DNA of 35,503 nucleotides from an uncultured Prevotellaceae bacterium. Lineage in GTDB: Bacteria > Bacteroidota > Bacteroidia > Bacteroidales > Bacteroidaceae. A program made the translations under genes and the position numbers. Below, piece after piece: positions 15,234-22,475 of this stretch. The notes under the pieces are model-generated. The model had not been told where the DNA came from. It did no database searches and saw only the letters and a list, made by a program, of their open reading frames with translations. Location: assembly GCA_900320255.1 (NCBI GenBank), contig ONRS01000015.1, positions 1 to 35,503 of the forward strand, read 5' to 3'. Position 1 is the first letter of the stretch, and every line of letters begins with the position of its first letter.

Positions 15234-18200
15234 TCATTCCCTGGGCAGGGTGAGCGTAAACACCGTTCCGCCGCCAGGATTATTTTCTACCTTGATACTG
15301 CCGCCATGGGCTTCGACGATGGCCCTTACACGGTCCAGCCCGAGCTCCCTGTCACCCACCATGGCATGCTCGAAGACATGGTCGATGAACTCTTCCTTGA
15401 TGCCCACGCCATTGTCGGCCACGAGTATTTTCACCTCTTTGCCCGAAGGCACGAACAGGCTGACCTGCAGGTTGCACTCGTGAGGACAGAAGTGGACGGA
15501 GTTGCTCATCAGTATCTGCAGGGCCTGTCCCAACTGGTTAGGGTCATAGTGCATGTGCAATGCCTCAACCGTGGCGTTAAAGGCTATGTTGAACCGCTTA
15601 TTGGCAGGCTTAGGCAATGCCTCGGTCTGCAGACGTACAAACTCCACGATGTCGCCCTCCGTCTTATAGAGTTCTATGTCCTCCTTCGTCATGGGTTTCA
15701 CGGTAGTATCCTGCTGCTCCTCACTCATTCTGCGGCGCATCTCGTTCATCCACTGCTCCTTCTCCGTTTCACGGCGGAAGGACTCGGCTTCCATCTGAAT
15801 GTCCTGACGGCGAATGAAGTTCTTACGCCACCACCAGATGCCGGCAATAATCAGGCACAGATAGAGCAGGTAAGCCCACCAGGAGCGGTAGAACGGCGGG
15901 GCAATGGTAATGTCGAGCTCACTCTCCTCCTCGCCTATCGTGCCGTCGTCGTTCAGCATACGCACACAAAGGGTGTAGGAACCGGGTGACAGGCCCATAT
16001 AGGTGATGTTCGGATTCGACGGCGACAGCTTGATCCACTTGTCGCTGAAGCCCAACAGCCTATAGACGAAGCCCGTACCGTTTTTGATGCCGCAGTTGTC
16101 AGAACCCATCTCTACCGTAAACTGGCCCTCGCTGTACTTCAGCTTGAAGCCTTCGCTCTGGCTGAGCGTCTTTTCCAGCACCACACGGCCGTTATACTCC
16201 TGTCCGGCCTCAATCAGGTCGTCGTATATCTTCAGTCCGCAGAACACGGGTTTCTCCTTCAGCTTATTGGCGGTGAGTTTCTTTGTGTTGATGATGTCGA
16301 GACCATCCAATCCGCCCACCAGCACCAGTCCAGAGTGGCTGTAGTAGATGGAACGTTGGTTGAAGGGGCCAGGCTGCAGGCCGTCACGGTCGTTATAACT
16401 ACGCACGGTGAAGGTCCAGTTGCCCTCGTCGTCCTGCCGCGGTATGACATTTGACACACCATGGTCGGTAACCGCCCAGATGGTGTGGTTGTCATCCTCG
16501 ACAACCGACGACACGTTAGAGCCGTAGAAACCTGACTTCATGTCGAGCAGGTAGCTGCGGCCATTGGTACGGTCGGCAATCGAGAGTCCAGAGGGCGATG
16601 CCTGCCATATCAGGTTACGGCTGTCCATAATGACCTGCGTCGTAGCCCTCGAAATGGTAAACGTGTTCTCATTACGGGGTGCAGGCATGTTGATGACTCG
16701 GAAATTCAGCGGGTTAATCAGCGCGCAGTACTCCGAGTTACCAGCCAAGATCCAGCCGTTGGCAGCCCGGGTAATGCTGTTCGTCCACACGGTGGCTAGA
16801 TAGCTGTTCTTGTCGGTGAAGGCACGCTGCGCTCCCGTCTTCTTGTCGATGCGCACCACGCCACCGCCCAGCACGGCCACCCAGATATTGCCCCAGTAGT
16901 CTTCGGTAATAGCCCAGATGTTATTGGTCACAAATTTGCTGCCCGGCGTGCTGGCGGTTATGTTGCTCCACTCGCCGTTCCTGTACTTGATGAGTCCGCC
17001 TTCCCATGTGCCGAACCACAGCGTGCCGTCCTTGGCAGCATAGCTGCCCACTATGACGTCGCTCTTCACGCCTAACTGCGCCTTCTTAAACGAATCGACC
17101 ACCTCATACGTATTGGGATTCAGCTTCATGATGCCGCCACTGTTCATGCCGAGCCAGAAGTAACCCTGCCTGTCCTGCGTAATGGTGTTGATGTCGCCCA
17201 AGGGCAGGTTGTTGAAGTTGGCCAGCGCGTCGGCATTCATGGCCACGCCGCTCTTATAGGTAGAGACCCACATGCGCCCCATCTGGTCGAGATAGAAGTG
17301 GCGGAGCGTCGATTCGGGCAGCGAAGAGTCGTCGTTCTTCACGTTCAGGAACTGGCGCCACGTCTTCGTCTTGAAGTCGAGCACCAGCGCACCAATATGG
17401 TCGGTGGCCACCCAGAAATAACCTTTCCCATCGTAGGCCACATCCCATACTACTATATCATCGGGCACGTTCTGGAATCCTTCGGCACGCATGAAGTCTG
17501 CCAACGTGTGGAACCAACGCTTCTCCTTATTCTTACACACATACAATGCCGACGTGTTGCAGATAATCCAAGTCATGTCGTTGGGTTTGTCACGGTACAG
17601 CCGGTAGTCGCTGAACGAGCTGTTCTGAGCCTTCTGTACGTAGTCGTCCTTCCACTTCACCGCACCAGCCTTACCGTCAACGCACAACAGCTGACCCGTG
17701 TTCGAGACGAGCAGCAGCGTGCCGTCGCCATTCTCGGCACACGAGGTGATGGCAAAGTCCTTGGGGAACGACCCCACTTCGTAGCCGAAGGGGATTTTCG
17801 TCACATGCTTGGAACGGGGGTCATAGCAGTAGAACCCGTTGTCGTACGACTTCACCCAGTACTTCTTCTCGCTGTCAATGTAAATGTACTCCAGCCCGCC
17901 GGGCATGCCCTGCTCAGCCAGCCACACGGAAGGACTGCGGTCCACCTTTTCCGTCAGTGGGTCGAGTACCGAGTAGTTCATGCCGTGGTCCAGCCACAAC
18001 CGTCCGTAGAAGTCCTCCTGAACCTCGTCAACACGGTTGGAGCGCAGCGTCGTCGTGTCACGCTCATAGGAGTAGAAGTTACGAAACCTGTAGCCGTCAT
18101 AGCGGCACAAGCCGAAGGGCGTAGCCAACCACATGAAGCCATGACTGTCACGTATCATACAATTGACCTGCGAATTAGCCAGTCCGTCACGCGTATCAAG

Positions 18201-18302
18201 GCGCCGGAACTTCATGTCAGGAATGCCAATGGCCAAACACACGACAGCCCCATACAGCACGAGCACTGCCGCCAGCACGTATTTTTTCATTATCACGGAC
18301 AT
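15234..18302 (-). CDS. Membrane sensor of hybrid two-component type, lacking a visible phosphoacceptor and output domain
   Basis: A 1022-residue protein resembling the N-terminal part of Bacteroidota hybrid two-component sensors for glycans. After signal peptide MKKYVLAAVLVLYGAVVCLA come two-component regulator propeller repeats (LDTRDGLANSQVNCM, DSHGFMWLATPFGLCRYDG, GYFWLGMNSGG, GTLWFGTWEGGLIKY), a Y_Y_Y domain (about 740-795), a membrane helix (about 804-826) and a C-terminal HATPase domain (about 895-1022) with LMSNSVHF, VADNGVGI and GLDRVRAIVEAHGG. No H-E-x-R-T-P phosphoacceptor helix is seen between helix and ATPase domain, and no receiver or AraC-type domain follows; full hybrids usually exceed 1300 residues. 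It lies 38 bp before the PA14-GH31 gene, so control of this locus is a fair inference. Two ATGs (18302, 18290) are possible. Confidence 0.85.
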   Translation of the reverse strand: MSVIMKKYVLAAVLVLYGAVVCLAIGIPDMKFRRLDTRDGLANSQVNCMIRDSHGFMWLATPFGLCRYDGYRFRNFYSYERDTTTLRSNRVDEVQEDFYGRLWLDHGMNYSVLDPLTEKVDRSPSVWLAEQGMPGGLEYIYIDSEKKYWVKSYDNGFYCYDPRSKHVTKIPFGYEVGSFPKDFAITSCAENGDGTLLLVSNTGQLLCVDGKAGAVKWKDDYVQKAQNSSFSDYRLYRDKPNDMTWIICNTSALYVCKNKEKRWFHTLADFMRAEGFQNVPDDIVVWDVAYDGKGYFWVATDHIGALVLDFKTKTWRQFLNVKNDDSSLPESTLRHFYLDQMGRMWVSTYKSGVAMNADALANFNNLPLGDINTITQDRQGYFWLGMNSGGIMKLNPNTYEVVDSFKKAQLGVKSDVIVGSYAAKDGTLWFGTWEGGLIKYRNGEWSNITASTPGSKFVTNNIWAITEDYWGNIWVAVLGGGVVRIDKKTGAQRAFTDKNSYLATVWTNSITRAANGWILAGNSEYCALINPLNFRVINMPAPRNENTFTISRATTQVIMDSRNLIWQASPSGLSIADRTNGRSYLLDMKSGFYGSNVSSVVEDDNHTIWAVTDHGVSNVIPRQDDEGNWTFTVRSYNDRDGLQPGPFNQRSIYYSHSGLVLVGGLDGLDIINTKKLTANKLKEKPVFCGLKIYDDLIEAGQEYNGRVVLEKTLSQSEGFKLKYSEGQFTVEMGSDNCGIKNGTGFVYRLLGFSDKWIKLSPSNPNITYMGLSPGSYTLCVRMLNDDGTIGEEESELDITIAPPFYRSWWAYLLYLCLIIAGIWWWRKNFIRRQDIQMEAESFRRETEKEQWMNEMRRRMSEEQQDTTVKPMTKEDIELYKTEGDIVEFVRLQTEALPKPANKRFNIAFNATVEALHMHYDPNQLGQALQILMSNSVHFCPHECNLQVSLFVPSGKEVKILVADNGVGIKEEFIDHVFEHAMVGDRELGLDRVRAIVEAHGGSIKVENNPGGGTVFTLTLPRE

Positions 18303-18342
18303 ATTGTTTTAGATTTGAGATTTTTTCTTTACCTTCGACCTT

Positions 18343-18376
18343 AGTCCTCCCCCTACAGGGGGAGTTAGAGGGGGTC
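18343..18376. repeat. GC-rich hairpin repeat, single copy
   Basis: A 34-bp unit with core CTCCCCCTACAGGGGGAG, the inverted copy of 7302-7335 (32 of 34 match). It is preceded at 18332-18345 by two CCTTNGA-like heptamers of the kind at 21254-21288. It fills the gap between the Rid-like gene and the sensor gene, where no promoter box was seen. Confidence 0.85.
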
Positions 18377-18385
18377 TTTTGCCCT

Positions 18386-19531
18386 TCAAAAAGCCTCTAT
18401 ACCCTCGTTCTCCACCGCCTTCACGGCCATGCACTCCATTTCGACCAGCCAGCCCGAACGGCAGACAGGGGCATGCACAATTACATAGGGCTTGCCGGCG
18501 AAACGCTCCTCATAGAGCGCCTTCACCACGGCATAGTCGCTGGTGTCGCGCAGATAGACAATCAGCAAGGGCACGTCGTCGAACGTGCAGCCGGCCTCGG
18601 CCAGCAGTGTCTCCACGTTCTCCCACATGCGGCGTGTCTGCTTCACCACGTCGCGCTCATACATCACCTGCCCCTTGTTGTTGATGCTCGCCGTGCCCGA
18701 GATGAACACATGACGGCGGTCGCCGTAGTCAATACGCGTGCCGCGCTCAAAGCTCACTCCGTAGTCGCTGGTGCGGTTCAGGTGAGAGGGAGCATACAGG
18801 TAGTGTACCTGCTCCTCCTTGATACCCTTGATGGCATAGTTGTCCATCTGGCAGAGCACGTTAGGGTCCTGCTGCCGTCCGCCAATGCCAGTAGAGGCGA
18901 TGAAGTGAGTGTCGTGCTTCAGCCCCTGGGTGAAGAACACCTGGTTGCGAGCCCTCACCACGCCGCCGTAGTTCAAATCCACATCGTTCACGAAGAGCCA
19001 CGTCCTGACGGCATTATCCTTCAGCGTGCAGCCCTCCTCCATCAGCTGCATCACGTATTCGTTAAACAGCAGGCGCGTCTGGTACTCTGAGTTGGCAGCC
19101 AGATTACAGGCACTGCCGTTCCACAGGTGACGGTAGCCGCCATGCGTCACGGTGTAGAGGCCGCTCTTCGTCACGCCCGTCTGCACGCCCGTCATCATAT
19201 AGACCCACAGCGCCACCTTCGTGCCGTCGAGCGGAGCCTGCTGAATGATGCTTTTGGCGCAGTCGGTCACGTCGTTGTCAATAATGGCGTCGGCCTGATT
19301 GGCAGCGTCGCTCAGGAAGTAGCGCTTAAATACTGCCTGTGCCCCGGGCAGCTGCCCCAGCAACTCACCGTAGGCATTCACCACGGCCTCCACCTGTTCG
19401 TTATAGTTGAGTAAGGGGCTTGCAACGTGAACCATAGCATGATATTCGTTCACCTCTGAACCATTGAAGCAGCTCACGTCAGCCCGTGCATTCTTAAAGT
19501 CAAAATGTAATATTTCGAGTTTCATTTTCAT
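18386..19531 (-). CDS. Rid (YjgF/UK114) superfamily protein, chorismatase-like length
   Basis: From the ATG at 19531 the product is 381 residues with no signal peptide, so probably cytoplasmic. The C-terminal part (about 265-375) looks like a YjgF/UK114 domain: HVFISGTASINNKGQVMYERDV, TRRMWENVETLLAEAGCTFDDV, LLIVYLRDTSDYAVVKALYEERF and PYVIVHAPVCRSGWLVEMECMA. The N-terminal half has FIASTGIGGRQQD near its end. This two-domain build and length resemble FkbO/Hyg5-type chorismatases rather than single-domain Rid deaminases of about 130 residues, but I cannot confirm active-site residues. An earlier TTG (19552) is unlikely because the -7 box covers it; ATG 19525 is an alternative. The gene lies upstream of the sensor, separated by a hairpin repeat. 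Its link to glycan use is unclear. Confidence 0.7.
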   Translation of the reverse strand: MKMKLEILHFDFKNARADVSCFNGSEVNEYHAMVHVASPLLNYNEQVEAVVNAYGELLGQLPGAQAVFKRYFLSDAANQADAIIDNDVTDCAKSIIQQAPLDGTKVALWVYMMTGVQTGVTKSGLYTVTHGGYRHLWNGSACNLAANSEYQTRLLFNEYVMQLMEEGCTLKDNAVRTWLFVNDVDLNYGGVVRARNQVFFTQGLKHDTHFIASTGIGGRQQDPNVLCQMDNYAIKGIKEEQVHYLYAPSHLNRTSDYGVSFERGTRIDYGDRRHVFISGTASINNKGQVMYERDVVKQTRRMWENVETLLAEAGCTFDDVPLLIVYLRDTSDYAVVKALYEERFAGKPYVIVHAPVCRSGWLVEMECMAVKAVENEGIEAF

Positions 19532-19549
19532 TAGTTTGCTAATTGTGTG

Positions 19550-19581
19550 CAAAAATAATGATTTTCGACCGCTTTACCAAA
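19550..19581 (-). promoter_or_regulatory. Promoter of the Rid-like gene
   Basis: On the minus strand TTTG (19578-19581) and TATTTTTG (19550-19557) are 20 bp apart, fitting the Bacteroides -33/-7 consensus. The -7 box ends 18 bp before the ATG at 19531. Confidence 0.75.
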
Positions 19582-19935
19582 AAAAACAGCCCCTTTTTCT
19601 GAACTATCACACATTTTCTTCTACAGCAATTGTCTTAAATCTCTTCGAAAGCAAAAAAGGCCGAGTGGCTGTTGACTAATGCGCCAGTAAACAAATTAGC
19701 TGAAATGAATGTTTACATCATCATTATTCAGAAGAAACATGGCAAATTCTCTACAATGACGGGAAAAGCGGCAGTTGAATGACAACATAAAAGAGAAATT
19801 ACAATTTCCCAAGAAAAATGTTGAAAAACAGCATCACACTACACTAAACCCGAAAAATATTGACTAACGCGCTAATACTCAGTTAGATATTTTAGTGTAG
19901 TGTTGCGTTTTTCAAGGGAGGCACACTACACTAAC

Positions 19936-19976
19936 AGAGAAACGGCACTTCTCTTGGAGAGAAACGGCACTTCTCT
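19936..19976. repeat. Direct repeat with 22-bp period inside the array
   Basis: AGAGAAACGGCACTTCTCT occurs exactly twice (19936-19954, 19958-19976), separated by 3 bp. Each copy is a hairpin (AGAGAA with TTCTCT). It sits at the left end of the 281-bp block of the array. Confidence 0.92.
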
Positions 19977-20054
19977 ACTATGGGTCTGTAGTTTGCAGCA
20001 AACTCCAGCCTTGTTTGCACTAAACTACAATGTAACCAAGCCCCCACTTCACCA

Positions 20055-20079
20055 TTGTTTGGCCCAAAGAAGAGTGGAA
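20055..20079 (+). repeat. 25-bp dispersed repeat shared with 35246-35270
   Basis: Matches the reverse complement of 35246-35270 at 24 of 25 positions, including TTTGGCCC and AAGAAGAGTGGAA. At 35177-35264 part of the same sequence forms a tandem array; here it is a single copy. Confidence 0.85.
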
Positions 20080-20366
20080 GGAAGGCCAAACAAGGATGAG
20101 AAGCCGCCTTCATTAGAGTGGAAACTGGTGCAAACAAGGGTGGCGGGAAGGCTTAATTAGGGGGAGCATTAACGAATGCGGCCATTTTCGCTTAGTGTAG
20201 TGTCAGTGCAGTGAAACCGGCAACACTACACTATGATTAGTATCCTGAATATCAATATGTTATTATGAAAATTTAAGGTTTAGTGTAGTGTGAAGTGTTT
20301 TTTTAGATTTTTGAGTAGTTTTGTGTTATGATACAAGTACATACTATTTTCGTCCACCTGCTCCCG

Positions 20367-21191
20367 TCATTTCCCCAAACTGACATTCTCCACCTCGACG
20401 GGCTCGTGCAGGAATATCTGGGCACTCTCGCGGAACTTGTCGGGGTTCTCGGTGGTGAGATAATGCACGCTGCCACCACGGGTGCAGCGCTGCTCAAGTT
20501 CCTGATGAAGTTGGAAATAATGCTGCAGGCTGTCAGCCACATATTCCCCCTGCGCCACAATGCGGATGCCTCGGGGAATATACTTATGAATCTTTGGCAG
20601 CAACAGCGGATAATGGGTGCAGCCAAGTATGACGGTGTCAATCTCGGGGTCAAGGCGCAAGAGCTGGTCAATACGCTTCTTGACAAAATAATCGGCACCG
20701 GGTGAATCGGCCTCGTTATATTCCACGAGGGGCACCCAGAACGGACAGGCCACGCCGCTGACCTTGATGTCGGGCCAGAACTTGGCAATCTCCAGATTGT
20801 AACTCTCGCTGCGTATGGTGCCCTCGGTGGCAAAGATGCCCACGTGGCGGCTCACGGTGAGCGTGCCGATGACTTCGGCCGTGGGCCGTATGATACCGAG
20901 CACGCGACGGCTCGGGTCCCACTGCGGCAGGTCGTTCTGCTGTATGGTACGCAGAGCCTTGGCCGAGGCGGTGTTACAGCCCAAGATGACGAGTTGGCAG
21001 CCCAGGGCGAAGAGCCGCTCTACGGCCTCGCGAGTGAACTCATAGACCACGTCGAACGAACGCGTGCCGTAGGGGGCACGCGCATTGTCGCCCAGGTAGA
21101 TGTAGTCATACTGGGGCAACAGCTGGCGTATGGCGTGCAAAATGGTGAGTCCGCCGTAGCCGCTGTCAAAGATTCCGATGGGGCCTGACAT
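20367..21191 (-). CDS. murI: Glutamate racemase
   Basis: A 274-residue cytoplasmic enzyme converting L-glutamate to D-glutamate for peptidoglycan. Family motifs are clear: GIFDSGYGGLTIL with D9-S10, LGDNARAPYG at 34-42, the first catalytic cysteine C72 in ILGCNTASA, and the second, C191, in ILGCTHYPLL. Length is normal and the start is the first ATG. It is the last gene of the leftward envelope cluster, 107 bp after an OmpH-like gene. That gap holds GATTTAC and CCTTTGA-type heptamer repeats rather than a recognisable promoter, so transcription from upstream is likely. No clear terminator follows. Confidence 0.96.
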   Translation of the reverse strand: MSGPIGIFDSGYGGLTILHAIRQLLPQYDYIYLGDNARAPYGTRSFDVVYEFTREAVERLFALGCQLVILGCNTASAKALRTIQQNDLPQWDPSRRVLGIIRPTAEVIGTLTVSRHVGIFATEGTIRSESYNLEIAKFWPDIKVSGVACPFWVPLVEYNEADSPGADYFVKKRIDQLLRLDPEIDTVILGCTHYPLLLPKIHKYIPRGIRIVAQGEYVADSLQHYFQLHQELEQRCTRGGSVHYLTTENPDKFRESAQIFLHEPVEVENVSLGK

Positions 21192-21198
21192 GCCGGGG

Positions 21199-21227
21199 GA
21201 TTTACGATTTACAGATTTACGATTTAC
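21199..21227. repeat. GATTTAC heptamer repeat upstream of murI
   Basis: Four GATTTAC units as two pairs (21199-21212, 21214-21227) one base apart, starting 8 bp from the murI ATG. Another short-period repeat in this cluster, of different sequence. Confidence 0.85.
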
Positions 21228-21253
21228 AATTTAATACTCTGCTGTTATTTCAA

Positions 21254-21288
21254 CCTTAGACCTTCGTCCTTTGACCTTTGACCTTAGC
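21254..21288. repeat. CCTTTGA-type heptamer repeat, 5 units
   Basis: Units CCTTAGA, CCTTCGT, CCTTTGA, CCTTTGA, CCTTAGC lie between murI and the OmpH-like gene. The same family recurs at 22428-22469 and, as two units, at 18332-18345. All copies seen are intergenic. Confidence 0.88.
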
Positions 21289-21298
21289 CCGTTACCCA

Positions 21299-21835
21299 CT
21301 ACTGACAAATCTGTAGTACAGCCTCGGTCACGTCCTCGCCCTGGGTAGGGTTGATGAAGGGGCAGGCGTTCTGGTCGGTATTCAGTATAAAGGCCAGGCC
21401 GCGCTCTATGCCCACCTGCCGTATGGCAGTGGTCAGCAACAGACGGAGCGGCGCCATAGCTTCGTCTTCGGCTTCCGCCAGCAGCCGCCGGCTCTCTTCC
21501 CTGAAGGCCATGTTCTTCTCCATGAGTTCCTGCAGCTCGGTCTGACGCTTCTGCAAGATGGTGGGCGGGAAGTCACGCTGACCGTCGAGGAACTGTTCGT
21601 ACTTAACGTTGAACTCGTCTTCTGCCCGTTTCAGCTCGGCTTCGTATTGCGCCTTGAGGTTGTCAAGGTTCGTCTGCACGATGGCATAGCCAGGCATGGC
21701 CTTCAGCGCACCATCGTAGCTCAGGAAACCGAATTTCTGGGCATCAGCATTTAAAGGTAAAAAGGTAAAAAGGCAAAAAGGCAAAAAACATTTTACCACA
21801 CTTCTTACCATATTCATTACAAAATACTTTCCCAT
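21299..21835 (-). CDS. OmpH/Skp-like periplasmic chaperone (first of three)
   Basis: A 178-residue exported protein of the OmpH/Skp family, whose members hold unfolded outer-membrane proteins in the periplasm. The signal peptide (1-33, with FLPFCLFTFLPLNADAQ) is one of five sharing a repeat-encoded cassette. The mature part starts KFGFLSYDGALKAMPGY, then a long charged helix (about 55-125: LDNLKAQYEAELKRAEDEF, LQKRQTELQELMEKNMAF) and a C-terminal beta part (GLAFILNTDQNACPFI). The ATG at 21835 gives the same 33-residue leader length as the other cassettes, which supports it. It is the most diverged of the three paralogues here and lies between the second one and murI. Confidence 0.88.
   Translation of the reverse strand: MGKYFVMNMVRSVVKCFLPFCLFTFLPLNADAQKFGFLSYDGALKAMPGYAIVQTNLDNLKAQYEAELKRAEDEFNVKYEQFLDGQRDFPPTILQKRQTELQELMEKNMAFREESRRLLAEAEDEAMAPLRLLLTTAIRQVGIERGLAFILNTDQNACPFINPTQGEDVTEAVLQICQ
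21737..21835 (-). repeat. Signal-peptide cassette, copy A (OmpH-like 1)
   Basis: The coding strand carries AATATGGTAAGAAG, GTGGTAAAATG, then TTTTTACC-type 8-mers, giving VVKCFLPFCLFTFLPLNADAQ in two joined parts. The upstream section is more diverged than in copies B and C. Confidence 0.85.
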
Positions 21836-21839
21836 GCTT

Positions 21840-21880
21840 ATTTCTTTTTTACCTTTTCACTTTTTCACCTTTTCACTATT
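21840..21880. repeat. Intergenic T-rich 8-mer repeat
   Basis: Units such as TTTTTACC and CTTTTTCA lie between two OmpH-like genes. They resemble the 8-mers inside the signal-peptide cassettes. Similar tracts occur at 23084-23118 and 28711-28762. Confidence 0.65.
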
Positions 21881-22378
21881 TTATCTCAGTCCCAGCTTGG
21901 CTTTCACGTCGGCTGTGACGTCCTTGCTCAGCGTAGAGCTGATGAAGGGGATTCCTGCTGCAACGTCCATGATATAGACATAGCCGCCTGCCTCACCAAC
22001 AGCCTTGATGGCATCGAGCACCTTCGTCTGGATAACGCTCAGCTTCTCCTGCTGTGCCTTGGCCAGAGCCTGCTGATTGTCCTGATAGCTCTGCTGAATC
22101 TTCTGGTACATGTCCTGCAACTCCTGTTCGCGGCGCTGCTTGATGTTATCGGGCAGTGTAGCCTGCTCCTTCTCAAAGGCCTCAGCCTTCTTCTGCAGCT
22201 CATCCTGCATACTCTTCAAGTCTGCCTCATACTGCTTCTGCAGTGCTTCAATTTCTGTACGTGCCTTTGTAAACTCAGGCATTGCCTGCATGATTTCAGT
22301 GGCGTTTACATGTCCGAACTTCTGAGCGAATGCTGCTACGGGAGCAAGCATTAAAAGCATTACGATAAGTTTTTTCAT
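21881..22378 (-). CDS. OmpH/Skp-like periplasmic chaperone (second of three)
   Basis: A 165-residue OmpH/Skp-family protein with a conventional signal peptide (MKKLIVMLLMLAPVAAFAQ), unlike its two neighbours, which carry the repeat-encoded leader. The mature part begins KFGHVNATEIMQAMPEF, followed by a long helical, probably coiled-coil section (about 40-115: IEALQKQYEADLKSMQDEL, QKKAEAFEKEQATLPDNI, QDMYQKIQQSYQDNQQAL) and a C-terminal beta part (GGYVYIMDVAAGIPFI). Length and layout are normal for Skp. It lies between bamA-side and murI-side paralogues and is presumably co-transcribed with them. The gap to the next gene upstream holds heptamer repeats. Confidence 0.92.
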   Translation of the reverse strand: MKKLIVMLLMLAPVAAFAQKFGHVNATEIMQAMPEFTKARTEIEALQKQYEADLKSMQDELQKKAEAFEKEQATLPDNIKQRREQELQDMYQKIQQSYQDNQQALAKAQQEKLSVIQTKVLDAIKAVGEAGGYVYIMDVAAGIPFISSTLSKDVTADVKAKLGLR

Positions 22379-22427
22379 TTTTCTTTTTTGTTTTTTTAAT
22401 TATTATTGTTCTGATTTGAATTTTCGT

Positions 22428-22469
22428 CCTTTGACCTTTGACCTTAGACCTTAGCCCTTTGACCTTTGA
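22428..22469. repeat. CCTTTGA-type heptamer repeat, 6 units
   Basis: Six head-to-tail heptamers (CCTTTGA x2, CCTTAGA, CCTTAGC, CCTTTGA x2) between two OmpH-like genes. Same family as 21254-21288. Confidence 0.92.
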
Positions 22470-22475
22470 CCATTA

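Larger units (their letters stand above)
19836..20291. repeat. Array of six alternating inverted 11-mers (BIME-like)
   Basis: ACACTACACTA occurs at 19836-19846, 19923-19933 and 20223-20233. Its exact reverse complement TAGTGTAGTGT occurs at 19893-19903, 20193-20203 and 20281-20291. Orientation alternates strictly. Intervals between successive copies are 46, 19, 259, 19 and 47 bp, so two identical 19-bp spacers separate three inverted-repeat-bounded blocks of 68, 281 and 69 bp. The spacers differ in sequence. The alternation recalls REP/BIME elements, though the unit is shorter. Confidence 0.9.
19582..20366. other. Gene-free region between the Rid-like gene and murI
   Basis: About 785 bp with no credible gene on either strand. 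It holds the alternating inverted 11-mer array (19836-20291), a 22-bp-period direct repeat (19936-19976) and a stretch shared with the right end of the window (20055-20079). Frames of 68-86 codons across 19900-20160 run through these repeats and are judged spurious. 19582-19835 is AT-rich and shows nothing I can name. No tRNA was recognised. Confidence 0.7.

Noticed and set aside
19900-20160. Open frames of 68-86 codons in the gene-free region
   Set aside because: They span inverted and direct repeats, overlap on both strands and show no recognisable domain.
19836-20291. CRISPR array
   Set aside because: Copies alternate in orientation, intervals are unequal, and no cas gene is present.
20314-20321. 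TAGTTTTG on the plus strand as a promoter
   Set aside because: It would drive transcription antisense to murI, has no -33 partner, and a single 8-mer match in AT-rich DNA is weak.
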